Of a stretch of DNA of 64,000 nt, positions 1 to 8,997 are shown piece by piece. The notes beneath the pieces were generated by a model. It searched no databases. It was not told the DNA's origin and worked only from the letters and a program-made list of their open reading frames with translations. The stretch is from an uncultured Sphingomonas sp. (GTDB taxonomy: Bacteria > Pseudomonadota > Alphaproteobacteria > Sphingomonadales > Sphingomonadaceae): contig CAJYOI010000041.1 of NCBI GenBank assembly GCA_913776045.1, forward strand, positions 184,474 to 248,473, in the 5' to 3' direction. Numbering within the stretch: position 1 is the stretch's first letter; each line of letters opens with the position of its first letter. Position numbers and translations under genes: made by a program.

Positions 1-2
1 GG

Positions 3-1073
3 AACACGGATGGCTACCGCCAACCGTCCGGTGTGCGGATCAACTCCGGCTATCCTCTCGAGCACGGCTTCGGCCACGAGGAATGGAACAACGCGCCCGC
101 CCTGGCCTATCGGGAGAACGGCGTCGCGATGCGCGCGTTCCACACCGAGCGCGTGGGCAATGCGCCGGTGGACGATGAGGCCGGGGACGTCTTCGTATTC
201 ATGTATGCGTCGCACGACGGCGTGCAGGAACTGGTCGGCATCGCGGGTGGTGCGACGTGCCTCATCGATCACGAGGAGCGGCGGCAGGAGCTGACCACGC
301 GGCTGCGACTGGACCGGCTTCGTTCGCAGGCATGGGCTGTTCCGCGGGTGCGCGAACTGCACAGGCAGGACGATGGTCTGTTCGACAAGGTCTGGGATGG
401 CGACCTGGCCTGGATCCCGAACTGGACGTGCCCTGCCGACACCTACCTCTGGCTCGACGTGCCGGCTCCTCTCGACGCCCACGCGATCCGCGGCACCGGC
501 AAGCTGCTCACCATGTTCGGCCGGCACACGAACCTCGAAGCCGCGGAGGCCGCCACGATGATGGAGGCCGTCCCGGTCCGGCAGCGTGATGCGACCTGGC
601 AGCGGATCCGCGCCCGGATCGACGCCGAAGGGAACGGGACGGTCGACCAGGATCTCGGCGACATCAAGAAGCGAAGAGACCTGAAACCCACGGTGAGGAA
701 GCAGCTGGTCGACGCGCGTCTAGGTCAAGGCCGCTTCCGTCGCGACGTCGAGCGGCTATGGGATCGCGCCTGCTCCGTCTCGGGCTGCTCGCTGCGCGAG
801 ACGCTTCGCGCCTCGCACATCAAGCCCTGGAAGCCGAGCAGCAACGAAGAGCGGCTGGACGGCGAGAACGGTCTGCTGCTGACCGCCGACCTGGACGCGC
901 TGTTCGACAAGGGCCTGATCTCCTTCGCCGACGACGGGGAGATGCTCATCGCCGATCGCGTCGGGAAGACCGAGCGCAACCTGTTCCGGCTTCCGCGTCC
1001 ACTGCGCAGGAAGCCGACGCGTGGCCAGCGCCGATATCTGGCTGACCATCGGCGCAGGTGGGCCTTCACATAG
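3..1073 (+). CDS. HNH endonuclease (HNH_2-type), 5' end cut by window edge
   Basis: Putative metal-dependent DNA nuclease. The reading frame is open from base 3 and encodes N-T-D-G-Y-R-Q-P-S-G before a possible GTG at 33, so the true start probably lies just upstream of the window. The C-terminal third holds the HNH core: a CSVSGC Cys pair, then RASHIKPWK (first His), then NGLLLTADLDALFDKGLISF, typical of the HNH_2 group found near restriction and defence loci. The N-terminal 200 residues are not recognised; they are basic to mixed and contain several Trp residues. The gene is followed, 14 bp away and on the opposite strand, by an exonuclease, which fits a nucleic-acid-processing neighbourhood. 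The specific target is unknown. The family call is firm, the role is inference. Confidence 0.85.
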   Translation, partial: NTDGYRQPSGVRINSGYPLEHGFGHEEWNNAPALAYRENGVAMRAFHTERVGNAPVDDEAGDVFVFMYASHDGVQELVGIAGGATCLIDHEERRQELTTRLRLDRLRSQAWAVPRVRELHRQDDGLFDKVWDGDLAWIPNWTCPADTYLWLDVPAPLDAHAIRGTGKLLTMFGRHTNLEAAEAATMMEAVPVRQRDATWQRIRARIDAEGNGTVDQDLGDIKKRRDLKPTVRKQLVDARLGQGRFRRDVERLWDRACSVSGCSLRETLRASHIKPWKPSSNEERLDGENGLLLTADLDALFDKGLISFADDGEMLIADRVGKTERNLFRLPRPLRRKPTRGQRRYLADHRRRWAFT

Positions 1074-1087
1074 GTCGAACCACCGTC

Positions 1088-1639
1088 TCAGCCGCTCGCG
1101 ATGACCAGAGCCCGCGCCGCGTCGCGCGTGCGAACCCACTTCTCCTGCTCGGCGACGGCGTCCGGCAGCGCCCGGTGCGCCGGGGGACCGCCCTCGTCCA
1201 CCGCCGCCCGCGCCACCAGGTTATGGACCTCGGTTTCGAGCCGCGGCCCCGAGAACACGGCCGACAGGATCTCGAGCGCCGTCTCCCGCAGCGCCTCGTC
1301 GGTGTCCTTCAACCGCAACTCGTGACGCGGAATGCCGGCCGACCGGAGGAGCGTGCTCAGCCACTTGCCGTCCCATGATGGCGCGCTCGCGAACAGGTCG
1401 TGGCCGGACAGGGCCTCGACCATGCGCCGCGCGACCACGTCATGCGGCTCCCCGTCCGCGGCGAGCATCTCGCGGGTGATGTGGTGGATGTCCTCCGCCT
1501 CGTCGTCCCAGTCAGTCCAGTTCGGTGCCGGCGTGATCAGGTGGCTCTCCTGACGACCGTTCTGGAACACCCATGCCACCTCGATGGGGTGGCTGCGGTC
1601 GGCAAGCGACGACGCCTCGAAATCCAGGAAGACCTTCAT
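1088..1639 (-). CDS. DEDDh-type 3'-5' exonuclease (DnaQ/RNase T fold)
   Basis: Predicted 183-residue exonuclease. All three DEDDh motifs are visible: Exo I FLDFEASS right after the start, Exo II around SAPSWDGKWL (the Asp), and Exo III HRALPDAV near the C-terminus (His and Asp). The frame is open for another 18 codons upstream, but the domain begins at MKVFLDFE, so the ATG at 1639 is preferred. It is the last gene of a minus-strand series that also holds an exonuclease-BRCT protein and DNA polymerase IV, 72 bp downstream of the former. It may be a small proofreading or RNA/DNA end-trimming enzyme; substrate unknown. Confidence 0.82.
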   Translation of the reverse strand: MKVFLDFEASSLADRSHPIEVAWVFQNGRQESHLITPAPNWTDWDDEAEDIHHITREMLAADGEPHDVVARRMVEALSGHDLFASAPSWDGKWLSTLLRSAGIPRHELRLKDTDEALRETALEILSAVFSGPRLETEVHNLVARAAVDEGGPPAHRALPDAVAEQEKWVRTRDAARALVIASG

Positions 1640-1711
1640 CGTTCGGCTCTGCACGAAGGGCACATGCGAGTCATGCGCGTTCGGCTGGGCCACATCGCCC
1701 GCCCCTGACCA

Positions 1712-2593
1712 TCACCACGCCAGCGGCAACGCCAAGCGATGCCTGATCTCGTCCTCCAGGACGATCTCGATCGAGGCGCCGCCGCGGCGCAGTTCCTCGG
1801 CCCTGCGATGGTCGGCGTGCGACGTGAAGAAGCGGCCGAACGGCTGGTCTCCGCTCACCACCAGCATGGTCGTCGTCGTTCCGACCGAGGCCATGACGCG
1901 GGCACCCTGGGATGCAAGGAAGCAGGCCAGCGCGCCATCGCGCGGTGCGCCGAGGATGGCGATCCGCTCCCCCTTCAGCGGGCCGACCGCGGCAGCCTTC
2001 GGGGCCGGCCCACCGCGCGCGTTCACCGGCGCCAGCCAGCCGGCCAGCTCGATACCGGTGTGCTCAATGGCGCGCACGATCACCATGCCGGCGGCCCGCG
2101 CGTCGCTGAGCGCGTCGTGGTGCTTGTGCCGGACGCCGAGGAACTTCGTCAGGACGTTGAGCCGATGACTGGAAAGCTCAGGCCACGCACGCTTGGCGAC
2201 GCGAACGCTGTCGAGCCACGTCGTCTCGATCGCGGGCCGGCGATGTATGCAGCAGGCCGCGCCCAGCGCGCCCTTGTCGAAATAGGAGTGCGCGACCGTG
2301 ATCCGCCCGCCCAAATGGCCGTCGACCGCGGCATGGATGTCGGCGAACGTCGGCGCGCCGAGGACATGGTCGCCCGTGATGCCGTGGATGCCGATGTTGA
2401 ACGACGAGAAGCGGTCGAGCGGATCGACCAGCGTCTCATACTCGAAGATCTCGACGCCGTCCTTGAAGCCGACGATGCCGACCTGGCAGATGCTCGACAC
2501 GTTCGAGCACGACGTCTCGACGTCCATCACGACGAAGTCGGGCAAGGCTGCTGCGTCGATGGTCGGGGGCACGTCTGATGGGCGGGGCGTCAT
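1712..2593 (-). CDS. DEDDh exonuclease fused to a BRCT domain
   Basis: 293-residue protein. The N-terminal half is a DnaQ-like 3'-5' exonuclease: Exo I FVVMDVETS, Exo II TVAHSYFDKGAL, Exo III HHDALSDARAAG, so all catalytic acidic residues and the His are present. After a linker rich in Pro and Ala, residues of about 200-280 form a BRCT-like domain (LKGERIAILGAPRDGALACF, then TTTMLVVSGDQPFG), as in NAD-dependent ligases and some polymerase III epsilon-like proteins. The start codon overlaps the stop of the polymerase IV gene (ATGA, 2590-2593), so the two are translationally coupled and likely share the upstream SOS operator. A proofreading or damage-processing partner for the error-prone polymerase is a reasonable inference. 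Confidence 0.85.
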   Translation of the reverse strand: MTPRPSDVPPTIDAAALPDFVVMDVETSCSNVSSICQVGIVGFKDGVEIFEYETLVDPLDRFSSFNIGIHGITGDHVLGAPTFADIHAAVDGHLGGRITVAHSYFDKGALGAACCIHRRPAIETTWLDSVRVAKRAWPELSSHRLNVLTKFLGVRHKHHDALSDARAAGMVIVRAIEHTGIELAGWLAPVNARGGPAPKAAAVGPLKGERIAILGAPRDGALACFLASQGARVMASVGTTTTMLVVSGDQPFGRFFTSHADHRRAEELRRGGASIEIVLEDEIRHRLALPLAW

Positions 2594-3690
2594 GCGGCGA
2601 TGCCCTCGGCGAATATCGGCAGCTCGGCAATCTCGGCGGCGGTGGCTTGAGCCTCCACGAAGTTCGACACGGTGACCCCGACCAGACGGATGCCCTTCTC
2701 CGCCGGCAGAACCGACCGGATCAGTTCCAGCGCCGCCTGACGAAGACCGTCATGGGTCGCCACCGCCGTTGGCTGGCTCCGACTGCGCGTGATCTGCTGG
2801 AAGTCGCCATACTTCACCTTCACGGTCACGGTGCGACCGAACGAGCACCTGCCGTCACACCAGCGCCAGACCTCGTCAGCCATGCGCAGCACGCCCGCCT
2901 TGATATCCGCCGCCTCGACCAGATTGCGATCGAACGTGGTTTCCGACCCCGACGACTTGCGCACACGGTTAGGATTCACCGGCCGGTCGTCCACCCCGCG
3001 CGCGATGGCGTGATACCAACCGGCGGAACTGCCGAAGTGCTCCTGCAGGAACTCGAACGGCTTCGCGCGCAGGTCCGCGCCCGTCTCGATGCCCAAGCGC
3101 TTCATCTTCTCGGCGGTCACCGGCCCCACGCCGTGGAACCGACTGACCGGCAGTGTCTCGACCCAGGCAGCACCCATGTCCGGCGTGACCGCGAACTGCC
3201 CGTTGGGCTTGCGGTGGTCGGACGCGAGCTTGGCCAGGAACTTGTTGTAGGAGATGCCGGCCGACGCGGTCAGCCCGGTCTCCTCCAGGATCGCCGCGCG
3301 GATGGCCTTCGCCGTCAGCCATGCGGTCTCGATCCCCGCCTTGTTGGCGGTCACGTCGAGATAGGCCTCGTCGAGCGAAAGCGGCTGGATCAAGTCGGTG
3401 TAGCGCGCGAAAACCTCGTGGATCTGCCCCGAGACCTGCTTGTAGACGTCGAAGCGCGGCGGCACGAACACCAGGTCCGGGCAGCGGCGCATCGCCGTCA
3501 CCGAAGGCAGCGCAGACCGGACGCCGAACTTGCGCGCCTCGTAGCTGGCAGCCGCCACGACACCACGCGCGGCGGCGTATCCGACCGCCACCGGCCTACC
3601 GCGCAGCGACGGATCGTCGCGCTGCTCCACCGATGCGAAGAAGGCGTCCATGTCGACATGGATGATCTTGCGGATGACAGCATCGACCAT
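2590..3690 (-). CDS. dinB: DNA polymerase IV (Y-family translesion polymerase)
   Basis: Y-family, error-prone DNA polymerase that copies past damaged bases. 366 residues, the usual DinB length. Catalytic motifs are intact: IIHVDMDAFFASVEQ near the N-terminus and SLDEAYLDVT with the paired acidic residues, followed by the thumb helix-hairpin-helix region (FHGVGPVTAEKMKRLGI) and the little finger. It has no obvious beta-clamp QLxLF peptide at the extreme C-terminus, which ends LPIFAEGIAA. A LexA-type box sits 22 bp upstream of the start, and the downstream exonuclease-BRCT gene overlaps by 4 bp. The location in an accessory-looking region suggests a second or mobile copy; that cannot be tested here. 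Confidence 0.93.
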   Translation of the reverse strand: MVDAVIRKIIHVDMDAFFASVEQRDDPSLRGRPVAVGYAAARGVVAAASYEARKFGVRSALPSVTAMRRCPDLVFVPPRFDVYKQVSGQIHEVFARYTDLIQPLSLDEAYLDVTANKAGIETAWLTAKAIRAAILEETGLTASAGISYNKFLAKLASDHRKPNGQFAVTPDMGAAWVETLPVSRFHGVGPVTAEKMKRLGIETGADLRAKPFEFLQEHFGSSAGWYHAIARGVDDRPVNPNRVRKSSGSETTFDRNLVEAADIKAGVLRMADEVWRWCDGRCSFGRTVTVKVKYGDFQQITRSRSQPTAVATHDGLRQAALELIRSVLPAEKGIRLVGVTVSNFVEAQATAAEIAELPIFAEGIAA

Positions 3691-3711
3691 AACCCATGCC
3701 TAACACTCGCA

Positions 3712-3726
3712 GAACGAAATGAGAAC
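3712..3726 (-). promoter_or_regulatory. LexA/SOS box upstream of dinB
   Basis: On the minus strand the sequence reads GTTC-TCATTTC-GTTC, an exact match to the alphaproteobacterial LexA operator GTTC-N7-GTTC. It lies 22-36 bp before the polymerase IV ATG, where a repressor would block transcription initiation. This predicts DNA-damage induction of dinB and the coupled exonuclease-BRCT gene. Confidence 0.85.
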
Positions 3727-3819
3727 ACCAAATCACCAGTCGCAGCGAACCTCTGGACTGCCCGGTGCCGCTGCGCAGTCCACCGGAGACGACCAGTGAA
3801 AGGGATTCTGGGCGCCCGT

Positions 3820-4566
3820 TCAGGGCTCCAATTTGCTGAGGAAGGCGTGGATCTCGCTGGCGATCTCCGACGTGCGCTCTGTCAAAACGTCATGTCCGGC
3901 GTCGAAGATGACGGTCTTGGCGTGTGGCAGCGTTGCGGGCATCTCCCCTTCCTCGGCGCCTCCAATCACGTCGTCCCGTTCACCCTGCAGGACGAGCACA
4001 TCCAACTCGTAGCTTCTGATGGCGTGCGACCAAACATCCTTGAAATACCAACTCTTTGACCTGAAGAACCCGAGCAGCCGCGACACCGCCCCTGACGTTG
4101 GGGCGCCCTCGGCCTTCGCTGCAACCAGTCTTTCAAAAGGATCCAACGACCACGCCGCGCTTTGCATGATCATCGCAGAGATCTCGCTCTTGACCTCGTT
4201 GAAGGCGCCAAGAGCGACAGGACCAGACGAACCCTGCGCGTAGACGGCGTAGCTCTCGATCCCGAGATCCTCGGTCATGATGGTGCTAGCGTAGCAACCG
4301 AGACGGCCGAAGGTGTAGCCGAACTCAGCCTCCGATGGCCGGCCCGAGCGTCCGAATCCGACCAAATCGGGCGCCACGAGGCGGTAACGGTCTGACAGCA
4401 GCTCCATCAGGGGCACGAACACTTCGCTCGTCGTCGAGAAGTCGTGGAGGAGCAGGATCGCCGGAGTGCCAGGTTCGCCGGCTTCGCGAACGAACATCCG
4501 CTCCTTGTTCCAGGAAACGAAGCGCTCTCTGATGCCCGTCTTCTCGAAAACCGCCGCTGCCGCCAT
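3820..4566 (-). CDS. Alpha/beta hydrolase fold protein
   Basis: 248-residue alpha/beta hydrolase. It has the oxyanion-side LLLHDFSTTSEVFVPLM, the strand-loop RLVAPDLVGFGRSGRP typical of epoxide hydrolase and dehalogenase relatives, a nucleophile elbow region YAVYAQGSSGPVALGAF, an acid-containing GERDDVI and a catalytic His in FDAGHDVLTER. The elbow departs from a standard GxSxG: the candidate nucleophile is a Ser in QGSSG, while alignment with dehalogenase VQDWGGP would put Gly at the nucleophile position. Substrate unknown. It stands alone: 129 bp from dinB and 138 bp from msrB, with nothing recognisable in either gap beyond the SOS box. Confidence 0.75.
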   Translation of the reverse strand: MAAAAVFEKTGIRERFVSWNKERMFVREAGEPGTPAILLLHDFSTTSEVFVPLMELLSDRYRLVAPDLVGFGRSGRPSEAEFGYTFGRLGCYASTIMTEDLGIESYAVYAQGSSGPVALGAFNEVKSEISAMIMQSAAWSLDPFERLVAAKAEGAPTSGAVSRLLGFFRSKSWYFKDVWSHAIRSYELDVLVLQGERDDVIGGAEEGEMPATLPHAKTVIFDAGHDVLTERTSEIASEIHAFLSKLEP

Positions 4567-4704
4567 CTCGTCACCCCTTACCCGTTAAGTCGGAGGTTAC
4601 GTAGGATGATTCGGTAAACGCATCCCGAACCTGCTGAGCAGGAACGAAATTCTGGCACTTGCTAGGACCGGCGCTGAGCCTCGCCGACTGCGGCTGATGG
4701 GCTG

Positions 4705-5154
4705 CTAGGCGACGGTTCCGACCTGGGAAACATAGGCGCCGTAACCCTGCGCCTCCATCTCCTCACGCGGGACGAAGCGGAGCGAAGCCGAGTTGATGCA
4801 GTAGCGCAGGCCACCGCGATCCTGCGGACCATCGTCGAAGACATGGCCGAGATGACTGTCGCCATTGGCGGAACGCACCTCCGTGCGAACCATCCCGTGG
4901 GTGACGTCGCGAAGCTCTGCGACGTTGGCCGGCTCGATCGGCTTGGTGAAACTCGGCCAGCCACAGCCGGACTCATACTTGTCCGACGATGCGAACAGCG
5001 GCTCGCCGGACACGATGTCCACGTAGATGCCGGGCTTCTTGTTGTTGAGATACTCGCCGGTGCCGGGGCGTTCGGTCCCGCTCTCCTGGGTGACCCAGAA
5101 CTGCTCGGGCGTCAGCGCGGCGACGGCCTCGTCGGTCTTGCGATAGTCGGTCAT
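4705..5154 (-). CDS. msrB: Peptide-methionine (R)-S-oxide reductase
   Basis: MsrB repairs the R-epimer of methionine sulfoxide in proteins. The 149-residue product shows the fold signature [12 protein letters not shown], the [10 protein letters not shown] motif and the catalytic Cys in [11 protein letters not shown]. The zinc CxxC pairs of other MsrB forms are absent, so this is the metal-free type, with the Cys in ESGCGW as the probable resolving residue. The ATG at 5154 is chosen because a strong GGAGG ribosome site (about 5159-5165) lies just upstream; a longer frame to 5280 would run into the flavin reductase gene. It follows the old-yellow-enzyme gene by 70 bp on the same strand, so co-transcription as an oxidative-stress pair is likely. 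Confidence 0.93.
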   Translation of the reverse strand: MTDYRKTDEAVAALTPEQFWVTQESGTERPGTGEYLNNKKPGIYVDIVSGEPLFASSDKYESGCGWPSFTKPIEPANVAELRDVTHGMVRTEVRSANGDSHLGHVFDDGPQDRGGLRYCINSASLRFVPREEMEAQGYGAYVSQVGTVA

Positions 5155-5224
5155 GCGGCCTCCTTTCCCCGAATATGGGATGCAGGAGGCCGCGTAGCCA
5201 GCCTCGGGTGCTCGCCCCCGGCCC

Positions 5225-6343
5225 TCAGTCGACAACCTCGCCGTTCTGCGGGCCGGGATAGCGCGCCAGCCAATAGGCATACTGGTCGGGCAGCACAGAC
5301 GACGACTTCGGGATGCCGAGGTTGCGGGCCAGTCGGAACGGATAGTGCGGATCGGCGAGATGCCCGCGCGCGACCATCACAACGTCCATGCTGCCCTGAT
5401 CGATCGCTGCCGTCGCGTCCTCGGGCTTGTCCATGCCCCAGGCCGTCGCCACCGGCAGTCCGGTTTCGGTCCGCACGCGGGCCGCGATCGGCGCCATGAA
5501 CCCGTTGCTCCACGGCACCTTCGCCTCGATCGTCGAGAAGCCTATGCTGACGTTCAGGAAGTCGAGACCCTCGGCTTTGAACTTCCGCACCAGGTCGATT
5601 GCGTCGACCATGGTCTCCTCGTCCCGACCGTCGAACTCCAGCACCCCGAAGCGGGCGGTCAGCGGCAGGTTCTCCGGCCACACCTCGCGGACGGCGCGCA
5701 GCGTCTCGATCAGGAAGCGGCCGCGGTTCTCGGCGCTCCCGCCATACTGGTCCGTCCGGTGGTTGGCATGGACCGAGAAGAAGCTCTGGGCGAGGTAGCC
5801 GTGGGCGAAGTGCAGTTCGAGCCACTCGAACCCGGCTTGGAGCGCACGGACCGCCGCACTGACGAAGTCGGCCTTCACCCGCTCGATGTCGGCGATCGTC
5901 ATCTCGCGCGGCACCTTGGGCAGGCCGCCGCCGAACGCGATGGCGGACGGCGAGATCGTGTCCCAGCCACCGGGCTCGCCGGTCGGGATGTGGTCGTCGC
6001 CCTCCCACGGCTTGTTGGCGCTGGCCTTGCGGCCCGCATGGCCGAGCTGGATGCCCGGCACGGCGCCCGCCGCCTTGATGCCGTGGGCGATGGCGGCCAT
6101 GCCCTCGATCTGCCCGTCCTCCCACAGGCCGGTGCAGCCGGGCGTGATCCGGCCGTCGGGCGACACGCCGGTCGCCTCGACGATCACCAGGCCGGCATCG
6201 CCGCGCGCCAGACCGACATAGTGCGGCTGGTGCCACTCGGTCACGTAGCCGTCCCGCGCGCTGTATTGGCACATGGGCGGCACGCCGATGCGGTTGCGGA
6301 GCGTGACGTCCTTGAGGGTGAACGGCGTGAAGAGAGCAGTCAT
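5225..6343 (-). CDS. NADH:flavin oxidoreductase, old yellow enzyme family (YqjM-like)
   Basis: 372-residue FMN-dependent ene-reductase, (beta/alpha)8 barrel. The N-terminus [14 protein letters not shown] and PPMCQYSA with the redox-tuning Cys mark the YqjM/thermophilic-like branch. The paired His of the active site appears in [13 protein letters not shown], followed by [11 protein letters not shown] and the phosphate-binding VARGHLADP near the C-terminus. It would reduce activated C=C bonds of enones or nitro compounds with NAD(P)H. The gene is divergent from a LysR regulator 114 bp away, the classic arrangement for a LysR target, and precedes msrB. Physiological substrate unknown. Confidence 0.9.
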   Translation of the reverse strand: MTALFTPFTLKDVTLRNRIGVPPMCQYSARDGYVTEWHQPHYVGLARGDAGLVIVEATGVSPDGRITPGCTGLWEDGQIEGMAAIAHGIKAAGAVPGIQLGHAGRKASANKPWEGDDHIPTGEPGGWDTISPSAIAFGGGLPKVPREMTIADIERVKADFVSAAVRALQAGFEWLELHFAHGYLAQSFFSVHANHRTDQYGGSAENRGRFLIETLRAVREVWPENLPLTARFGVLEFDGRDEETMVDAIDLVRKFKAEGLDFLNVSIGFSTIEAKVPWSNGFMAPIAARVRTETGLPVATAWGMDKPEDATAAIDQGSMDVVMVARGHLADPHYPFRLARNLGIPKSSSVLPDQYAYWLARYPGPQNGEVVD

Positions 6344-6457
6344 CGGCGAATCCTGGGCGAAGTTGTTCGACCCGACAGATGCGACGCCTCACGCGACTTG
6401 ATAACCGCACGCCCACGATCAAGACTTAGGAACTCAATTCCGCAACGGAGCGATTCG

Positions 6458-7363
6458 ATGGACAACCGAGCCAGCGAGATGCGCGTGTTCTCGCGCGTCG
6501 TCGAGACCGGCAGCTTCTCCGAGGCGGGACGCCGCCTTCACATGACGGCGTCGGCGGTAGGGAAGATGGTCGGGCGGATCGAGACGCGGCTCGGCGTCAG
6601 GCTGATCGAACGCTCGACGCGGAGGCTCGCGCTGACCGACGACGGACAGGTCTACTATGACCGCTGCCTCCAGATCCTGCAGGACATGGACGATCTCGAC
6701 AACAACCTCTCCAAGGGAGGCTCGAAGATCTGCGGCACGATCCGCATCAGCGCCTCGGTCGGCTTCGGCATGTATGAGCTGGAGCCGCTACTCCCCGAGT
6801 TCTGGGCTATGCACCCGAACGTCACAATCGACCTGTCGCTGTCCGATGAAGTGGTCGACCTCTATCTGGAGCGAACCGACCTCGCCTTCCGGGTCGGCTC
6901 CCTCCCCGCCTCGAACCTCGTCGCCACCCGGATCGGCAGCTCTCCGCGCGTAATAGTCGCCTCGCCGCAGTATCTCGCAAAGCACGGCAGCCCTAGCACC
7001 ATTGCGGAACTGGAGGGGCATAATTGCCTTGGATTCAACTTCCGCCGGTCGGTGTCGAGCTGGCCCATGCGGGACGGCGGCCGCGTGACCGAGCAGCCCG
7101 TGACGGGCAACTTCCTCGGTAACAGCGGCGAGGCTGTGAGGCGCATGGCCGTGCGAGGTGCCGGCCTCGCGCGGATCGGCCTTTTCCACGCCATCGAGGA
7201 CATTCGAGCGGGCCGGCTGGTGCGGATCCTGGAGGACGTGTCGCCGCCGGAGACCGAGGAGGTGTTCGCCGTCCATACCGGCGGGCAGACGATGGCGCCG
7301 CGCCTGCGCGCCCTCCTTGACTTCGCGCTGCCGAGAATGCGGGCGAGCCTAGCTGCGCAGTGA
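6458..7363 (+). CDS. LysR-family transcriptional regulator
   Basis: 301-residue LTTR. The N-terminal winged helix-turn-helix is clear (RVFSRVVETGSFSEAGRRLH, then TASAVGKMVGRIETRLGVRL and RSTRRLALTDDG), followed by a periplasmic-binding-protein-like effector domain (GTIRISASVGFGMYELEPLL onwards). It belongs to the group that includes CrgA-like regulators with the DLAFRVG motif. The ATG at 6458 gives the canonical start; the upstream intergenic region is shared with the divergent ene-reductase gene, which is the probable target. Effector unknown. Confidence 0.92.
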   Translation: MDNRASEMRVFSRVVETGSFSEAGRRLHMTASAVGKMVGRIETRLGVRLIERSTRRLALTDDGQVYYDRCLQILQDMDDLDNNLSKGGSKICGTIRISASVGFGMYELEPLLPEFWAMHPNVTIDLSLSDEVVDLYLERTDLAFRVGSLPASNLVATRIGSSPRVIVASPQYLAKHGSPSTIAELEGHNCLGFNFRRSVSSWPMRDGGRVTEQPVTGNFLGNSGEAVRRMAVRGAGLARIGLFHAIEDIRAGRLVRILEDVSPPETEEVFAVHTGGQTMAPRLRALLDFALPRMRASLAAQ

Positions 7364-7441
7364 CGCATCGGTTGCGAACACGTCCGAGATATTCGATCGA
7401 TCGCGCTTTGCGGACACCCGCCCCCATCATATCTTCTGCTC

Positions 7442-8926
7442 ATGGCAAAAGCGGCGAAACGACGTATCGGGGATGAAATTGGCGGTTGGCGCCTTCAGGA
7501 GAAGATCGGCGGCGGAGGCAATGGCATCGTCTGGCGCGTCAGCAAGGCAGGTGAACCAGAGAGGGCGCTGAAGGAGCTTCGAAATCTCAGCGCCATAGCG
7601 AGAGACCGACTTGCTGCCGAAATCGAGGCGCTCGGGCTAGCAGCGGGAATCGAGGGGATAATTCCCCTGCTCGAGCATGATCTTCCCTTTGACCCGGCAA
7701 AGGCGCCGCGGTGGTTCGTCATGCCGATCGCGCGAGACATATCGACGCTTCTCGGGAAACGTGACGCACTTGCCGTTGTGAAGCACTTCGTCCCGCTGGC
7801 GAAGACCTTGGCGGAACTCCATGCGCTTGGAATCCACCATCGCGATATCAAACCTGCCAACCTCCTCGTGCTGAACGGGCGCCTGTGCTTTTCCGATTTC
7901 GGGCTCGTGAAGTATCCCTCCCGGAAGGACATCACCCCGGACCGTTCCGATGTCGGGCCGAGATACACAATGGCACCGGAGATGCGGCGCGAGGCGGCAA
8001 AGGCGGATGGGTCGGCTGCCGACGTCTACTCGTTCGCCAAAACCCTGTGGATCGCACTCGTCGGAGAGCTTCGCGGCTTCGATGGGCAATACTCTCCCGT
8101 CGGGGTCCTGTCGCTTGGAGATAGACATCCTCGCATATTCAGCACTCCGCTTGACGAGCTGCTGTCCGAATGCACGGACAACGATCCCACCAAACGCCCG
8201 TCGATGGTCGTTGTGCAACGGCGCCTGGCGGACTGGATCGTGACCGAAGAGGACTTCCACAAACGCAATCTCAGCGAATGGTTCGCCATCCAAAAGCAGT
8301 TGTTCCCGCATGGCGCGCCCTCGCAAGCGACTTGGACCGGGATCGACGAAATATGCTCCGTCCTTCGGCTTGCATCCAGCACCGAAGGCCTCAACCACAT
8401 GTTCTTCGCGGAAGGCGGCGGAAACACCTTGCGAGCGGTTACGCTCGCAGCGGAACCCGGGTTCATCCGCCTCGATGCTGGGCTGCTCTCGGTCGCGAAG
8501 CCGCGGAAGCTAACATACGAGGCTTTCGGAATGGGCGCCCGCATGAACTATTTCCGGCTCGAGCTTGAAGACGTTGATCCGACTGGCATCCCCGGCGCCT
8601 ACATCAGCCGGAATGGCCACTACGAGGCAGTATGCGAAATTCGTCCCGGAGAGTATGTTACGCCAGAAGCCTGGGAAAACGATGAATACAAGGGCTCGCC
8701 TCTTCCAGCCGGCGCCGCTTCGGTCTCCCGCCTACTGAAAGGTTCGCTCGTAATCTTCAGCACGAGATCTCCATACAACCTGACAACGGGGACCTATGAC
8801 GGTCGCCACGACAAGGTGAGCGAGGCCGATTTCCGGGCATACATCGCAAGGAACGTCGCCCGTATGGAAGCCGATCGGAAAGCGGCCGCGGACGCGGGAG
8901 CAGGTGCCGATATGGACGAGGAATGA
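7442..8926 (+). CDS. Hanks-type Ser/Thr protein kinase with unassigned C-terminal domain
   Basis: 494-residue soluble kinase. Catalytic elements, in order: Gly-rich loop GGGGNG (23-28), ALKEL with the ATP-anchoring Lys (44), catalytic HRDIKPANL (Asp 135), SDFGLVK (DFG 152-154), APE (178-180), and the Asp of the F helix (194). All key residues are present, so the kinase should be active. After about residue 270 the protein continues for 220 residues with no motif I recognise: it starts with an EDFHKRNLSEWFAIQ helix and contains an aromatic, glycine-rich beta-like section and a charged C-terminal helix. No transmembrane segment or PASTA repeats are seen, unlike PknB. It is a single gene with no partner phosphatase nearby. 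A role in signalling or phage defence is possible but only inference. Confidence 0.85.
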   Translation: MAKAAKRRIGDEIGGWRLQEKIGGGGNGIVWRVSKAGEPERALKELRNLSAIARDRLAAEIEALGLAAGIEGIIPLLEHDLPFDPAKAPRWFVMPIARDISTLLGKRDALAVVKHFVPLAKTLAELHALGIHHRDIKPANLLVLNGRLCFSDFGLVKYPSRKDITPDRSDVGPRYTMAPEMRREAAKADGSAADVYSFAKTLWIALVGELRGFDGQYSPVGVLSLGDRHPRIFSTPLDELLSECTDNDPTKRPSMVVVQRRLADWIVTEEDFHKRNLSEWFAIQKQLFPHGAPSQATWTGIDEICSVLRLASSTEGLNHMFFAEGGGNTLRAVTLAAEPGFIRLDAGLLSVAKPRKLTYEAFGMGARMNYFRLELEDVDPTGIPGAYISRNGHYEAVCEIRPGEYVTPEAWENDEYKGSPLPAGAASVSRLLKGSLVIFSTRSPYNLTTGTYDGRHDKVSEADFRAYIARNVARMEADRKAAADAGAGADMDEE

Positions 8927-8997
8927 GCGGGTGAACGAGACACCTGAATTTGCCGTGCCACCGATCGACTCTCAACTAATCGAACTAAAGGTTTCGC

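Noticed and set aside
6344-6457. TTGAT-N15-ATCAA as LysR operator
   Set aside because: Arms are only five bases and the spacing does not fit the usual T-N11-A pattern; not strong enough to list.
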